Below are positions 40,317 through 48,639 of a DNA stretch of 64,000 nt, piece by piece. Below the pieces are notes generated by a model. It saw nothing but the letters and a program-made list of their open reading frames with translations. It did no database searches and was not told the DNA's origin. This DNA comes from Chryseobacterium sp. OSA05B. Its GTDB lineage: Bacteria; Bacteroidota; Bacteroidia; Flavobacteriales; Weeksellaceae. The number at the start of each line of letters is the position of its first letter. Position 1 is the first letter of the stretch. Location of the stretch: positions 204,047-268,046 of the forward strand of contig NZ_JAHXYH010000006.1 of assembly GCF_019970065.1 (NCBI RefSeq), read 5' to 3'. A program made the position numbers and the translations under genes.

Positions 40317-40956
40317 CATAAAAAGTAAAAAATCCACGTTGAAAAAACCGACCTTCGAAAATATTGCCAATTTTTTCCTGAAAAACTTTTTTCAGGGACT
40401 GGTCATTATTGGTCCCATCGGGCTTACAATCTTTGTGATCTGGTATATTGTCAGCGCTATCGACAATATTATCCCTTCTGTGGCCAAAGAGATTCCCGGT
40501 TTGGTTTTCGTTTCAACAATTTTGATGACCGCTATTCTGGGTTATCTGGGAAATAAATTTGTCGTGGGAAGATTCTTTTTCGACACCATGGACAGCCTTC
40601 TGGAGAAAACTCCGGGGGTAAAACACATTTATACCCCTACAAAAGACGTCATGTCTTCATTTGTAGGAGATAAAAAGAAATTCAACGATCCTGTCTGGGT
40701 AAAGACCAATGAAAATCCGGAGATCTGGAGAATCGGTTTTCTGACCCAGAAAGAGATGTCAGACGTTGAAAAGCACAATTACGTTGCAGTATATCTGCCT
40801 CATTCCTACGCTATTTCAGGATGGGTCATTGTTACTGAAGAAAAAAACATCAAACCTGTAGTGGGGATGAATGCAGCTTCTGCCATGAAGTTTGCAGTGA
40901 GTGGCGGTGTAGCCGGGTTCCATTCTGACGATAATATATTTAAGGCTCCGGAGTAA
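40264..40956 (+). CDS. DUF502 family membrane protein
   Basis: The open frame from ATG 40264 (230 aa) overlaps miaE by 53 nt. An in-frame TTG at 40339 gives 205 residues starting LKKPTFENIANFFLKNFFQGLVIIGPIGLTI, closer to the normal DUF502 length and N-terminus, so the true start is uncertain. The protein has two membrane helices (residues ~50-75 and ~85-105 of the long form) and the family words VKHIYTPTKDVMSSFVGDKK and VYLPHSYAISGWVIVTEE. Function unknown. Confidence 0.82.
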   Translation: MKPALSNLTETKKPSTDNIKSKKSTLKKPTFENIANFFLKNFFQGLVIIGPIGLTIFVIWYIVSAIDNIIPSVAKEIPGLVFVSTILMTAILGYLGNKFVVGRFFFDTMDSLLEKTPGVKHIYTPTKDVMSSFVGDKKKFNDPVWVKTNENPEIWRIGFLTQKEMSDVEKHNYVAVYLPHSYAISGWVIVTEEKNIKPVVGMNAASAMKFAVSGGVAGFHSDDNIFKAPE

Positions 40957-41110
40957 TCCACCTTATTCATTCTTTCTATAATAGCCGACCTGGTTATTGT
41001 ATACCTTTATTCCATTCAAATATTATGTTAACCAAAAAAATATTATTTTGGACATCTTTACCTATATACTTTTATTCTTCAATTTATTAAACTCAAATAA
41101 ATACAACAAT

Positions 41111-42031
41111 ATGAACCAGAATCCTCTTCTAAATTGCGATTACGAAAAAGGAGTATGTGAAATCCGAGAAACACCCAATTCAGAAACCTCAACAGAACAA
41201 TTACAGGGCACCAAAGACAAGATTACTATTATTTATTATACGGATCCTATCTGCTCTTCCTGCTGGGGAATTGAGCCCCAGTTGAGAAAACTGAAATTAG
41301 AATATGGAAACGCTGTAGAATTAGATTACAGAATGGGTGGACTTTTACCATCCTGGGATATTTATAATTCCGGAGGGATCAGTAAGCCAAGTGATGTTGC
41401 CGGCCACTGGGAAGAAGTAAGTCCTTATTACAAAATGCCTATTGAAGGAGGAGTCTGGATCACAGACCCGTTAAACTCATCTTATCCGCCGTCAATCGCT
41501 TTTAAAGCGGCACAAATGCAGGATAAAAAGAAAGCTGTGGTCTATATGAGAATTCTCCGTGAAATGGTTTTTCTTGATAAATTAAACATCACAAAGCTTG
41601 AGCATCTTGAAAAAGCAGCAGAACTTGCCGGATTAAATGTCACTCAGTGGAAAGAAGATTATGAATCCAAAGCTCAGATCGAATTCAAAAAAGACCTGGA
41701 TCTTGGACGTCAGCTTGGTGTAAGAGGGTTTCCTACTTTGATTTTCACCAAAGATGATGAGATTTTGGATATTCTTTACGGGGTCAAGCCTTATGCAGAT
41801 TTTGAACACAGAATAAAAAAAATAAGCGCGGACGTTACAAAAGAAGAATATTCTCCTGAGCCTGAGCAGCTATTCGCTATCTACCCTACTCTAACCACTC
41901 AGGAATTTGCCGTTCTTTCCAATATTTCTTTCGAAAAATCATTTGAAAAACTTCAGAAACTCACAGAAGAAAACAAAGTGTCCCGCAAAAAATATAAAAA
42001 CGGAGATCTTTGGATTTTTAATAAAAACTAA
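41111..42031 (+). CDS. DsbA-fold protein, SpxH/YjbH family
   Basis: I start at ATG 41111; the open frame from 40997 adds a Tyr/Phe/Asn-rich stretch that looks non-coding. The 306-residue protein has a thioredoxin fold with CSSCWG (C48, C51) after YYTDP, a helical insert, and the cis-proline loop VRGFPTLIF. Its C-terminal helix-turn region (FEKSFEKLQKLTEENKVSRKKYKNGDLWIF) matches the Spx-adaptor YjbH layout. It heads an operon with a flavin monooxygenase and a PLP enzyme, so a redox role in a small pathway is at least as likely as adaptor function. Confidence 0.82.
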   Translation: MNQNPLLNCDYEKGVCEIRETPNSETSTEQLQGTKDKITIIYYTDPICSSCWGIEPQLRKLKLEYGNAVELDYRMGGLLPSWDIYNSGGISKPSDVAGHWEEVSPYYKMPIEGGVWITDPLNSSYPPSIAFKAAQMQDKKKAVVYMRILREMVFLDKLNITKLEHLEKAAELAGLNVTQWKEDYESKAQIEFKKDLDLGRQLGVRGFPTLIFTKDDEILDILYGVKPYADFEHRIKKISADVTKEEYSPEPEQLFAIYPTLTTQEFAVLSNISFEKSFEKLQKLTEENKVSRKKYKNGDLWIFNKN

Positions 42032-42054
42032 TAACACTATTTAAACTAATAAGG

Positions 42055-43140
42055 ATGTACAAAGTTGCAATCATTGGAGCAGGAGTATCGGGGTTAAGCA
42101 TGGCCAATTATCTGGAAAAGAATAATATTGATTACCATATCTACGAAAGAAGAACCCAAAACGACCTGAAAGGACACGGATTTATCCTTCCCAAAGAGGG
42201 TATCGAATTTCTCTCCAACATCATTGATATCAATGATCTCTACACAAAGGGCCGCTTTTTGAAAAAGTACCTTCATTATCATCAAAATGGTGAGATTCTT
42301 TCTGAAAAAGACCTTGAAGATGTTTTTGTGGTTTCAAGAAGCACTTTGATCGAGATTTTAGCTCAGGGTATTCCTGCCGATAAGATTTCATATGACACTA
42401 CGGTCACCCTTAATGGTTTTTCTGAAAACAAAGCGTCCATCACCATCAATGACAGCAGATCTCTAGAAGCTGATATTGTTATCGCTTCAGACGGTTCAAG
42501 AAGCAGAATCAGAAGAAAAACTTTTGAGAATGAAAAAATGAAAGCCGTCCTGGAAAACGAAGTTGTGAACATTATAGAAAATGTAGAGATTGCCAGTAAA
42601 CTCGAAAACAATTTCCTGAAGTTTCATCATGAAAATGGCGGTCTGACTTTCGGAGTCTTAAAACTTTCTTCTACAAAAGTTCTGTGGTACTGTCAGTTTG
42701 ATATTACCAGATTCTTCATCAATGAAGACTACACTCCGGATTGCATCAAACAGTTTATCCTGGATAATTTCGGAGACTGGAATCCTTTGGTTTCATCGAT
42801 CATCAATGATTCGTCCTATGAAAATGCACATATCTGGAGAGTGTATGAATTGGAAAAGCTCAATCCTTTTTATCACGAAAATGTTGTATTTATAGGCGAT
42901 GCAGCACATCCGCTGATTCCTTTTACAAGCCAGGGAGTTACCTCTGCGCTTAAAGATTCTTTTATGCTTACCAATCTCTTAATGGAAGGAAATAGTCTTC
43001 CGGAGACGTTTAAAAAGTATAATGATGACAGAAGAGCTGAAATTGACATTCACATCAATAATGGAAGAGCATTATTGAACCAATTCCTGCTGCCCTTAAG
43101 CGAGCAACAAAAAAATACATTACCCATTTCATACAAATAA
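42055..43140 (+). CDS. FAD-dependent monooxygenase
   Basis: The 361-residue protein is a class A flavoprotein monooxygenase. The ADP-binding motif is VAIIGAGVSGLSMANYLEKN (residues 4-23), the DG motif is ADIVIASDGSRSRIRR, and the second FAD motif is VVFIGDAAHPLIPFTSQGVTSALKD. It hydroxylates or oxidises a small aromatic or sulfur-containing substrate using NAD(P)H. It lies 23 nt after the SpxH-like gene and 1 nt before the PLP enzyme, so all three are one operon. Confidence 0.9.
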   Translation: MYKVAIIGAGVSGLSMANYLEKNNIDYHIYERRTQNDLKGHGFILPKEGIEFLSNIIDINDLYTKGRFLKKYLHYHQNGEILSEKDLEDVFVVSRSTLIEILAQGIPADKISYDTTVTLNGFSENKASITINDSRSLEADIVIASDGSRSRIRRKTFENEKMKAVLENEVVNIIENVEIASKLENNFLKFHHENGGLTFGVLKLSSTKVLWYCQFDITRFFINEDYTPDCIKQFILDNFGDWNPLVSSIINDSSYENAHIWRVYELEKLNPFYHENVVFIGDAAHPLIPFTSQGVTSALKDSFMLTNLLMEGNSLPETFKKYNDDRRAEIDIHINNGRALLNQFLLPLSEQQKNTLPISYK

Positions 43141-43141
43141 C

Positions 43142-44299
43142 ATGTTTACAAATAAAGATATTAATTTCGACGCTCTGAAAAGAAAAGCCTACAACGGAAG
43201 ATGGGCAACCCTTGAGGACGGTATCATTCCTTTAACTGCAGCAGACCCGGATTTCAGAATGTCATCCGAGATCGAACAGGGAATTATTGAGTATATAAAA
43301 GACGGTTACCTCAGCTATGGACCATTTTCAGGAATTCCTGAATTCAAAAAAAGTGTCGCTGAACATTTCAACACAGAAAAAAAAGGAAGCTTCACACCGG
43401 ACAATATTTTAGCAGTGAACAGTGCCGCTCAGGGTATGTTTCTGATTGCAAAATATGTATTGGGGCCAGGTGATGAAGCCATTATTTTCGACCCAGTTGA
43501 TTTCCTGTTCAAAAAAACAGTTGAAGCAGCAGGCGGCAATATTAAATTATGCTCTGTTGATTCTAAAACAGGAGAAATTGATTTTGAAATGCTGACTTCG
43601 TTAATCTCACCCAAAACAAAACTGATCAGCATCTGTAATCCTCACAACCCGGTAGGAAGAGTCTATTCAAAAGAAGTTTTAAAAAAAATTTCTAAAATAG
43701 CCGAAGCTCATGATCTATGGGTAATGAGCGATGAAATCTGGAGTGATATTGTTTTTGATAAAAAAGAATTCAATACCTATTCTTCAGTTTCAGAAGCAGC
43801 CAAGAAAAAGAGCTTTACCGTTTTTGGATTTTCGAAATCGTTCGGAATTGCAGGATTAAGAATTGGAGCTGTCTTATGTAATGACCAGGAGCTTTTGGAG
43901 GATTTTACAGAAAAATCTCAGTTTAATTCAACCATCGAAGGGGTTTCTACCTTATCACAAATCGCAGCAAGCGTGGCTATTGAAAAGGCCAAACCATGGT
44001 TCAATGACTTCCTGACTCACCTTCAGCACAACAGAGATCTTGCTTATAATATCTTAAGTAAATCAGAAATCCTGACCCCGAACTTACCTGAAGCGACTTT
44101 TGTGATTTTCCCAAAAATTGAAAATGGTTTTTCAAGTGACAGCTTCACCCAGCATGTTTTAAAAGAAGGAAAAGTCGCGATTGTTCCCGGTTCTGAGCGA
44201 TGGTTCGGAAAAGGTGCGGAAGGCCATGTAAGGATTTGTTTCTCTACTTCACAGGAAATATTGGAGGAAGGTCTGAATCGAATTATTAGAAGCTTTTAA
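43142..44299 (+). CDS. PLP-dependent class I/II aminotransferase or C-S lyase (PatB/MalY-like)
   Basis: The 385-residue fold-type-I PLP enzyme has the Schiff-base lysine in FGFSKSFGIAGLRIG, about residue 230. ICNPHNPVGRVY, MSDEIWSDIVF and the C-terminal arginine of GHVRICFS complete the active site. The N-terminal phrase GIIPLTAADPDFRMSSEI resembles the ADMDF region of PatB/MalY C-S lyases, so beta-elimination from a cysteine conjugate is as possible as transamination. It is the third gene of the operon, ahead of a TonB-dependent receptor. Confidence 0.85.
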   Translation: MFTNKDINFDALKRKAYNGRWATLEDGIIPLTAADPDFRMSSEIEQGIIEYIKDGYLSYGPFSGIPEFKKSVAEHFNTEKKGSFTPDNILAVNSAAQGMFLIAKYVLGPGDEAIIFDPVDFLFKKTVEAAGGNIKLCSVDSKTGEIDFEMLTSLISPKTKLISICNPHNPVGRVYSKEVLKKISKIAEAHDLWVMSDEIWSDIVFDKKEFNTYSSVSEAAKKKSFTVFGFSKSFGIAGLRIGAVLCNDQELLEDFTEKSQFNSTIEGVSTLSQIAASVAIEKAKPWFNDFLTHLQHNRDLAYNILSKSEILTPNLPEATFVIFPKIENGFSSDSFTQHVLKEGKVAIVPGSERWFGKGAEGHVRICFSTSQEILEEGLNRIIRSF

Positions 44300-44461
44300 G
44301 ATTAAAAAAATTCGCATTTTTTTTATAATCAATTAATATTTTTCTAAAATTAACGAAAAACAACATTCATTTAAATAATTCATACACAATAGTTCATTTT
44401 CATATTGATTTGAGGATAAAATTCAATATTTTTGAAACAATCACCAAATCCAATATGGAAT

Positions 44462-46894
44462 ATGAAAATAATATACACAAGTGTTCTTTTTTTAGGGACC
44501 GTATCGATGTTTTATTCGCAAAACACCAATGATACCATTTCCAAAGAATCCAGAATAGAAGAAATATCCGTTACCGGAAGCCGGAATAAAAAAAGAACCG
44601 TTACCAATACCCCTGTTCCTGTCGACGTTATTGATATCAAGCAAGTAAGCCAGTCGACGGGACAGATAGAGGTAAACCAACTTCTCCAGTTCAGTGCACC
44701 TTCATTTAATTCCAACAAACAGTCGGGTTCAGATGGAGCTGATGCAGTAGATCCAGCAACGCTTCGTGGGCTCGGACCGGATCAGACGCTTCTGTTACTC
44801 AATGGAAAAAGATACCATCAGTCATCACTGATCAACCTTTTCGGTACAAAAGGCAGAGGAAATACAGGATCAGATATGAACACGATCCCCATTGGAGCAA
44901 TAAAAAGAATTGAAGTTCTCCGCGATGGCGCTTCTGCTCAGTACGGTTCCGATGCAATAGCCGGGGTCATCAATGTTATCCTCAATGACCGTAATCAAGG
45001 CTTTGAAGGAAATGCTTTTTACGGAATGAATCTGTTTAAAAGCCCGGGAGACAAAGATATAGTGTCAGAGCGTAAAATAGACGGAACTACCTTCAATTTC
45101 AACGGAAATCTGGGAACAAAAATCGGGAACAATGGAGGTTTTGGAAATTTCACCGTAGAATTTGTTAATAAAGACCGTACCATACGAAATGCTAATCCTG
45201 AAAAATACTCTTCTCCCAGAGAGAAGTTCGGAGATGCCAAATCGCAAAATATTTATTTCTTCGGAAATATAGAACTTCCTTTATTCGAAGGTCTGAAATT
45301 CTATTCCCGCCAGGGCTTTTCTCATCGTAAAACCAATGCCTATGCATGGACAAGATCAGCAGATGCGGACGGAAACGTACCGGAAGTCTATCCAAACGGA
45401 TTTAACCCAATGCAAAACACCAGCATTACGGATTTCACGTTTGACAACGGTCTGAAATTTAAAGTCGCTGATTGGGATGTAGACTTCTACAACGCATTCG
45501 GGAGCAATAGATTTACGTATGAAATCGACAATACCATCAATGCTACTTTAGGAATACAATCACCGACCAGTTTTAATGCTGGTGGGCATTCTCTTCTGCA
45601 GAATACAACAGGATTTAATGCATCTAAATCATTTAAAGTACTGGAAGGATTAAACGTAGCTTTCGGATCTGAATTCAGGTATGAAAAGTTTGAAATCATT
45701 AAAGGAGAAGAAGCCTCCTATGCGATGTATGACATCAATGGAAATATTGTAACATCCAATACACCTCAAGGTTTGCTCGTTACCAATCCGATTTCAGGAG
45801 ATGTACGCCCCGGTGGCTCACAGGGTTTCCCAGGTTATTCTCAAGCTGTAGATAAAAACAGGAATAATTTTGCCGCTTATGTAGACACTGAACTTGACAT
45901 TACCAAAAACTGGATGATCAGTGTTGCCGGAAGATTTGAAAATTACAATGATTTCGGAAGCACTTTGAATGGTAAATTTGCTACACGATATGCATTTACC
46001 CCTCAGTTCGCCTTCAGAGGGTCAGTTTCTACAGGGTTCAGGGCTCCTTCTCTGGCACAGAAATACTACAGCCTTCAGTTCACCAACTTCCAGGGAGGAA
46101 ATCTGGTTACTATTCAACTGGCTTCTAATGACAGTGATCTGGCAAAAACAGTCGGAATCCCACAGTTAAAACAAGAGACTTCATTAAACGGAAGTGCAGG
46201 ATTTACGTTTAATACAGGAAAATTCACAGCAACCATAGATGGATATTACATTAAGGTAAAAGACAGAATTGTACTGACCGGCAATTTCTCACAGGATGAC
46301 GATGCCATCGGTGGAATTTTGGCGGATAACCATATTGACCAGGCGCAGTTTTTTACCAATGCAATAGACACCAGAACAAAAGGGGTCGATGTGATCTTAA
46401 ACTACACCGAAAATATAGGTTCGGGAAAACTGACAGCCACTTTAGCCGGAAATTACAACGAAATGGAAATTACCAAAGTTAACACTTCAGAAAAACTGAA
46501 AGGAAAAGAAGAAGTTTATCTGAGCCCTAGAGAAAGAGCGTTCATCTTAGCTTCTGCTCCCAAAACAAAGATCAATCTGAATTTAAATTACAAAATCGAT
46601 AAGTTCAATGCCAATCTTCAGTTGGTAAGGTTTGACAAAGTAAAACTAATAGGTTACAACGGTGCAGATGATTACCAATTGTATGGTGCAAAAGTGACCA
46701 CTGATATTTCTTTCGGTTATGAATTTTCTAAGAATTTCAATTTAACGATCGGAAGCAAAAATTTATTTAACCGTTACCCGACGCTGCAGACAGCTCATGT
46801 AGACGGGAATACAGAATCCGGAGGGATATTTGATCCAGTACAGATGGGCTTTGCAGGAAGGCAGGCCTTCGCAAGACTAAATTTTAAGTTTTAA
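44462..46894 (+). CDS. TonB-dependent receptor
   Basis: The start at ATG 44462 gives a signal peptide (IIYTSVLFLGTVSMFYSQ); a TTG 30 nt upstream adds no sensible N-terminus. The 810-residue protein has a plug domain (VDVIDIKQVSQSTGQIEVNQLL, LRGLGPDQTLLLLNGKRYH, IKRIEVLRDGASAQYGSDAIAGVINVIL) and a 22-stranded barrel ending with Phe (FARLNFKF). It lacks the CarboxypepD_reg prefix and SusD partner of glycan systems, so it resembles siderophore or small-molecule receptors. It lies 162 nt after the PLP gene; co-regulation is plausible. Confidence 0.93.
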   Translation: MKIIYTSVLFLGTVSMFYSQNTNDTISKESRIEEISVTGSRNKKRTVTNTPVPVDVIDIKQVSQSTGQIEVNQLLQFSAPSFNSNKQSGSDGADAVDPATLRGLGPDQTLLLLNGKRYHQSSLINLFGTKGRGNTGSDMNTIPIGAIKRIEVLRDGASAQYGSDAIAGVINVILNDRNQGFEGNAFYGMNLFKSPGDKDIVSERKIDGTTFNFNGNLGTKIGNNGGFGNFTVEFVNKDRTIRNANPEKYSSPREKFGDAKSQNIYFFGNIELPLFEGLKFYSRQGFSHRKTNAYAWTRSADADGNVPEVYPNGFNPMQNTSITDFTFDNGLKFKVADWDVDFYNAFGSNRFTYEIDNTINATLGIQSPTSFNAGGHSLLQNTTGFNASKSFKVLEGLNVAFGSEFRYEKFEIIKGEEASYAMYDINGNIVTSNTPQGLLVTNPISGDVRPGGSQGFPGYSQAVDKNRNNFAAYVDTELDITKNWMISVAGRFENYNDFGSTLNGKFATRYAFTPQFAFRGSVSTGFRAPSLAQKYYSLQFTNFQGGNLVTIQLASNDSDLAKTVGIPQLKQETSLNGSAGFTFNTGKFTATIDGYYIKVKDRIVLTGNFSQDDDAIGGILADNHIDQAQFFTNAIDTRTKGVDVILNYTENIGSGKLTATLAGNYNEMEITKVNTSEKLKGKEEVYLSPRERAFILASAPKTKINLNLNYKIDKFNANLQLVRFDKVKLIGYNGADDYQLYGAKVTTDISFGYEFSKNFNLTIGSKNLFNRYPTLQTAHVDGNTESGGIFDPVQMGFAGRQAFARLNFKF

Positions 46895-46906
46895 AGAAAC
46901 ATATAA

Positions 46907-46939
46907 AAAAATCTCCAGAAAATATTTCTGGAGATTTTT
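46907..46939. terminator. Bidirectional terminator
   Basis: The arms ATCTCCAGAAA and TTTCTGGAGAT around ATA are flanked by A run and T run, so both convergent genes can use it. Confidence 0.85.
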
Positions 46940-46940
46940 T

Positions 46941-48158
46941 TTATTTTTTAGAAATCCTATATAGTTTTCCGCTATCGGTTACAGCATAAAGATGGCCATC
47001 CATCCCATCCAGAACATCTCTGAAGCGTTCTTTCTGATCCGCTAGAAGACGTTCTTCCCCAACAACTTTATTATCCTTCATCACGATTCTGTTGATATGT
47101 TCTCCACTCAGACATCCAATGATAAGATTTCCTTTCCATTCTTCCATATTTCCGGTGTAGAAAGTGACTCCGCTTGGAGAGATCACAGGATCCCAATAAT
47201 AAACGGGTTGTTCAGTTCCTTCTTTCTGGGTAATTCCGTTTCCTACTTTTGCTCCAGAGTATTCAATTCCATAGGTTACGTCTCCCCATCCATAATTTTT
47301 CCCGGGTTGTATCAGGTTGATTTCATCTCCGCCTCTTGGACCCATTTCAACATCCCAGAGTGTTCCGTTTGCGTCTATGGCCATTCCCTGTGGGCTTCTT
47401 ATCCCGTATGCATAGATTTCAGGTTTATATCCCTGTTTCCCAATGAATGGATTTCCGGGAGCTGGTTTTCCATCTTTGGTTATTTTTAATATTTTTCCTA
47501 AATAATTATCTGTTTTCTGAGCATAAACACGGGTTTCCTTATCCGATCTTTCACCGGTGCTTACAAATAAGTATCCGTCTTTGTCGAAAACCAGCCTGCT
47601 TCCATAATGTTTATCACCATCATAAGAAGGTTCAGCACGGAAAATAACTTTTACTTCGGAAATATTTTTCAGGTCTGCGGATAATTTTCCTTTGGCAACA
47701 GAAGTCAGATTCCCATCCCCAAAAGGTTCTGAGAAGCTGAAATAAATGATGCTGTTGGATTTAAAATCCGGATCAAGGGCTACATCCAGCATTCCACCCT
47801 GTCCTTTTGCATCTACTTTTGGAAATCCTTCAATTTTAGAAACCTGTTTCCCGTCTGTGGAAACTACGTTCATATGGCCGTTTTTATCGGTTATCAGGAA
47901 CTTTCCGTCCGGGAGATTGATTATTCCCCAGGGTCTTCCGAGATCCTTATTCAAAACTTCCACTTTATAAGCAGCCGTAGTTTTGACCGCTTTAATCCTG
48001 GTTTGTCCTTTAAACGCCGGTTTATAATTTGTATTGGGCTTTTCTGTTTCTACACTGCCGTCGTTTCCTATCTGCTGCGCATTTGCACTGTTCTTATTAC
48101 ACGAAGATAAAAGTAAAAAAACACTGAGCGCTGATACATAAAGATGATTGAATTTCAT
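46941..48158 (-). CDS. PQQ-dependent sugar dehydrogenase-like lipoprotein
   Basis: The 405-residue protein has a lipoprotein signal (VSALSVFLLLSSC) and the soluble glucose/sorbosone dehydrogenase beta-propeller: LGRPWGIINLPDGKFLITDKNG, GGMLDVALDPDF, HYGSRLVFDKDGYLFVSTGERSD, RSPQGMAIDANGTLWDVEMGPRGGDEINLI and ITQKEGTEQPVYYWDPVISPSGVTFY. Members oxidise aldoses with PQQ and calcium; many (YliI type) have unknown substrates. It converges on the TonB-dependent receptor. Confidence 0.88.
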   Translation of the reverse strand: MKFNHLYVSALSVFLLLSSCNKNSANAQQIGNDGSVETEKPNTNYKPAFKGQTRIKAVKTTAAYKVEVLNKDLGRPWGIINLPDGKFLITDKNGHMNVVSTDGKQVSKIEGFPKVDAKGQGGMLDVALDPDFKSNSIIYFSFSEPFGDGNLTSVAKGKLSADLKNISEVKVIFRAEPSYDGDKHYGSRLVFDKDGYLFVSTGERSDKETRVYAQKTDNYLGKILKITKDGKPAPGNPFIGKQGYKPEIYAYGIRSPQGMAIDANGTLWDVEMGPRGGDEINLIQPGKNYGWGDVTYGIEYSGAKVGNGITQKEGTEQPVYYWDPVISPSGVTFYTGNMEEWKGNLIIGCLSGEHINRIVMKDNKVVGEERLLADQKERFRDVLDGMDGHLYAVTDSGKLYRISKK

Positions 48159-48211
48159 AGGGTTGTGATTAGATGGTAAAAAGATAGATAGAAAAATAAT
48201 GCCATAAAAAT

Positions 48212-48263
48212 TTGCAGGTATAAATTTTTATTCTACATTTGTAGAACAAATTACAACATTGTA
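48212..48263 (+). promoter_or_regulatory. blaI promoter with two BlaI/MecI-type operators
   Basis: TTG (48212) and TACATTTG (48234-48241) are spaced by 19 nt. The perfect dyad TTCTACA-TT-TGTAGAA at 48231-48246 covers the -7 box and has the TACA-N2-TGTA core known from staphylococcal bla/mec operators. A second pair, TACA-ACAT-TGTA at 48252-48263, ends 2 nt before the blaI ATG. Autorepression by the encoded BlaI-type protein follows naturally. Confidence 0.78.
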
Positions 48264-48265
48264 GA

Positions 48266-48637
48266 ATGAAAGAAATAAAATTAACCGATTCCGAGAAAAG
48301 TCTTATGGAAATCCTTTGGGAAAAGAAACGCATTTTCATGAAAGATATCCTTGATTCTTATCCGGAACCCAAACCGGCCGCAACCACCATTGCTACTCTG
48401 CTTAAAAGAATGCAGAACAAAGACCTGGTAGGATACAAACTGTATGGAAATTCCCGTGAATATTATCCAAAAGTAGAAAAAGGGGAATATTTCAACGAGG
48501 AAATGACCTCTATGATTGACCGTTTTTTCAACAGTTCAGTGACTCAGTTCGCTTCATTTTTTACTTCCAATGCAAAATTCAGTCAGAAGCAACTGAAAGA
48601 ACTCCGCGATATCATTGATGAACAGATAAAAGAATAA
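48266..48637 (+). CDS. BlaI/MecI-family transcriptional repressor
   Basis: The 123-residue winged-helix repressor has MEILWEKKRIFMKDILDSYP, the recognition region KPAATTIATLLKRMQNKDLVGYKLYGN, and the dimerisation part FFNSSVTQFASFFTSNAKFSQKQLKEL. It should bind the dyads overlapping its own promoter. The M56 gene starts 2 nt after its stop, the classic repressor/sensor-protease pair. No beta-lactamase gene is nearby. Confidence 0.93.
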   Translation: MKEIKLTDSEKSLMEILWEKKRIFMKDILDSYPEPKPAATTIATLLKRMQNKDLVGYKLYGNSREYYPKVEKGEYFNEEMTSMIDRFFNSSVTQFASFFTSNAKFSQKQLKELRDIIDEQIKE

Positions 48638-48639
48638 AA

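Noticed and set aside
40997..41110. N-terminal extension of the SpxH-like protein
   Set aside because: Its Tyr/Phe/Asn/Ile-rich composition is that of AT-rich non-coding DNA, and the ATG at 41111 starts the conserved part.
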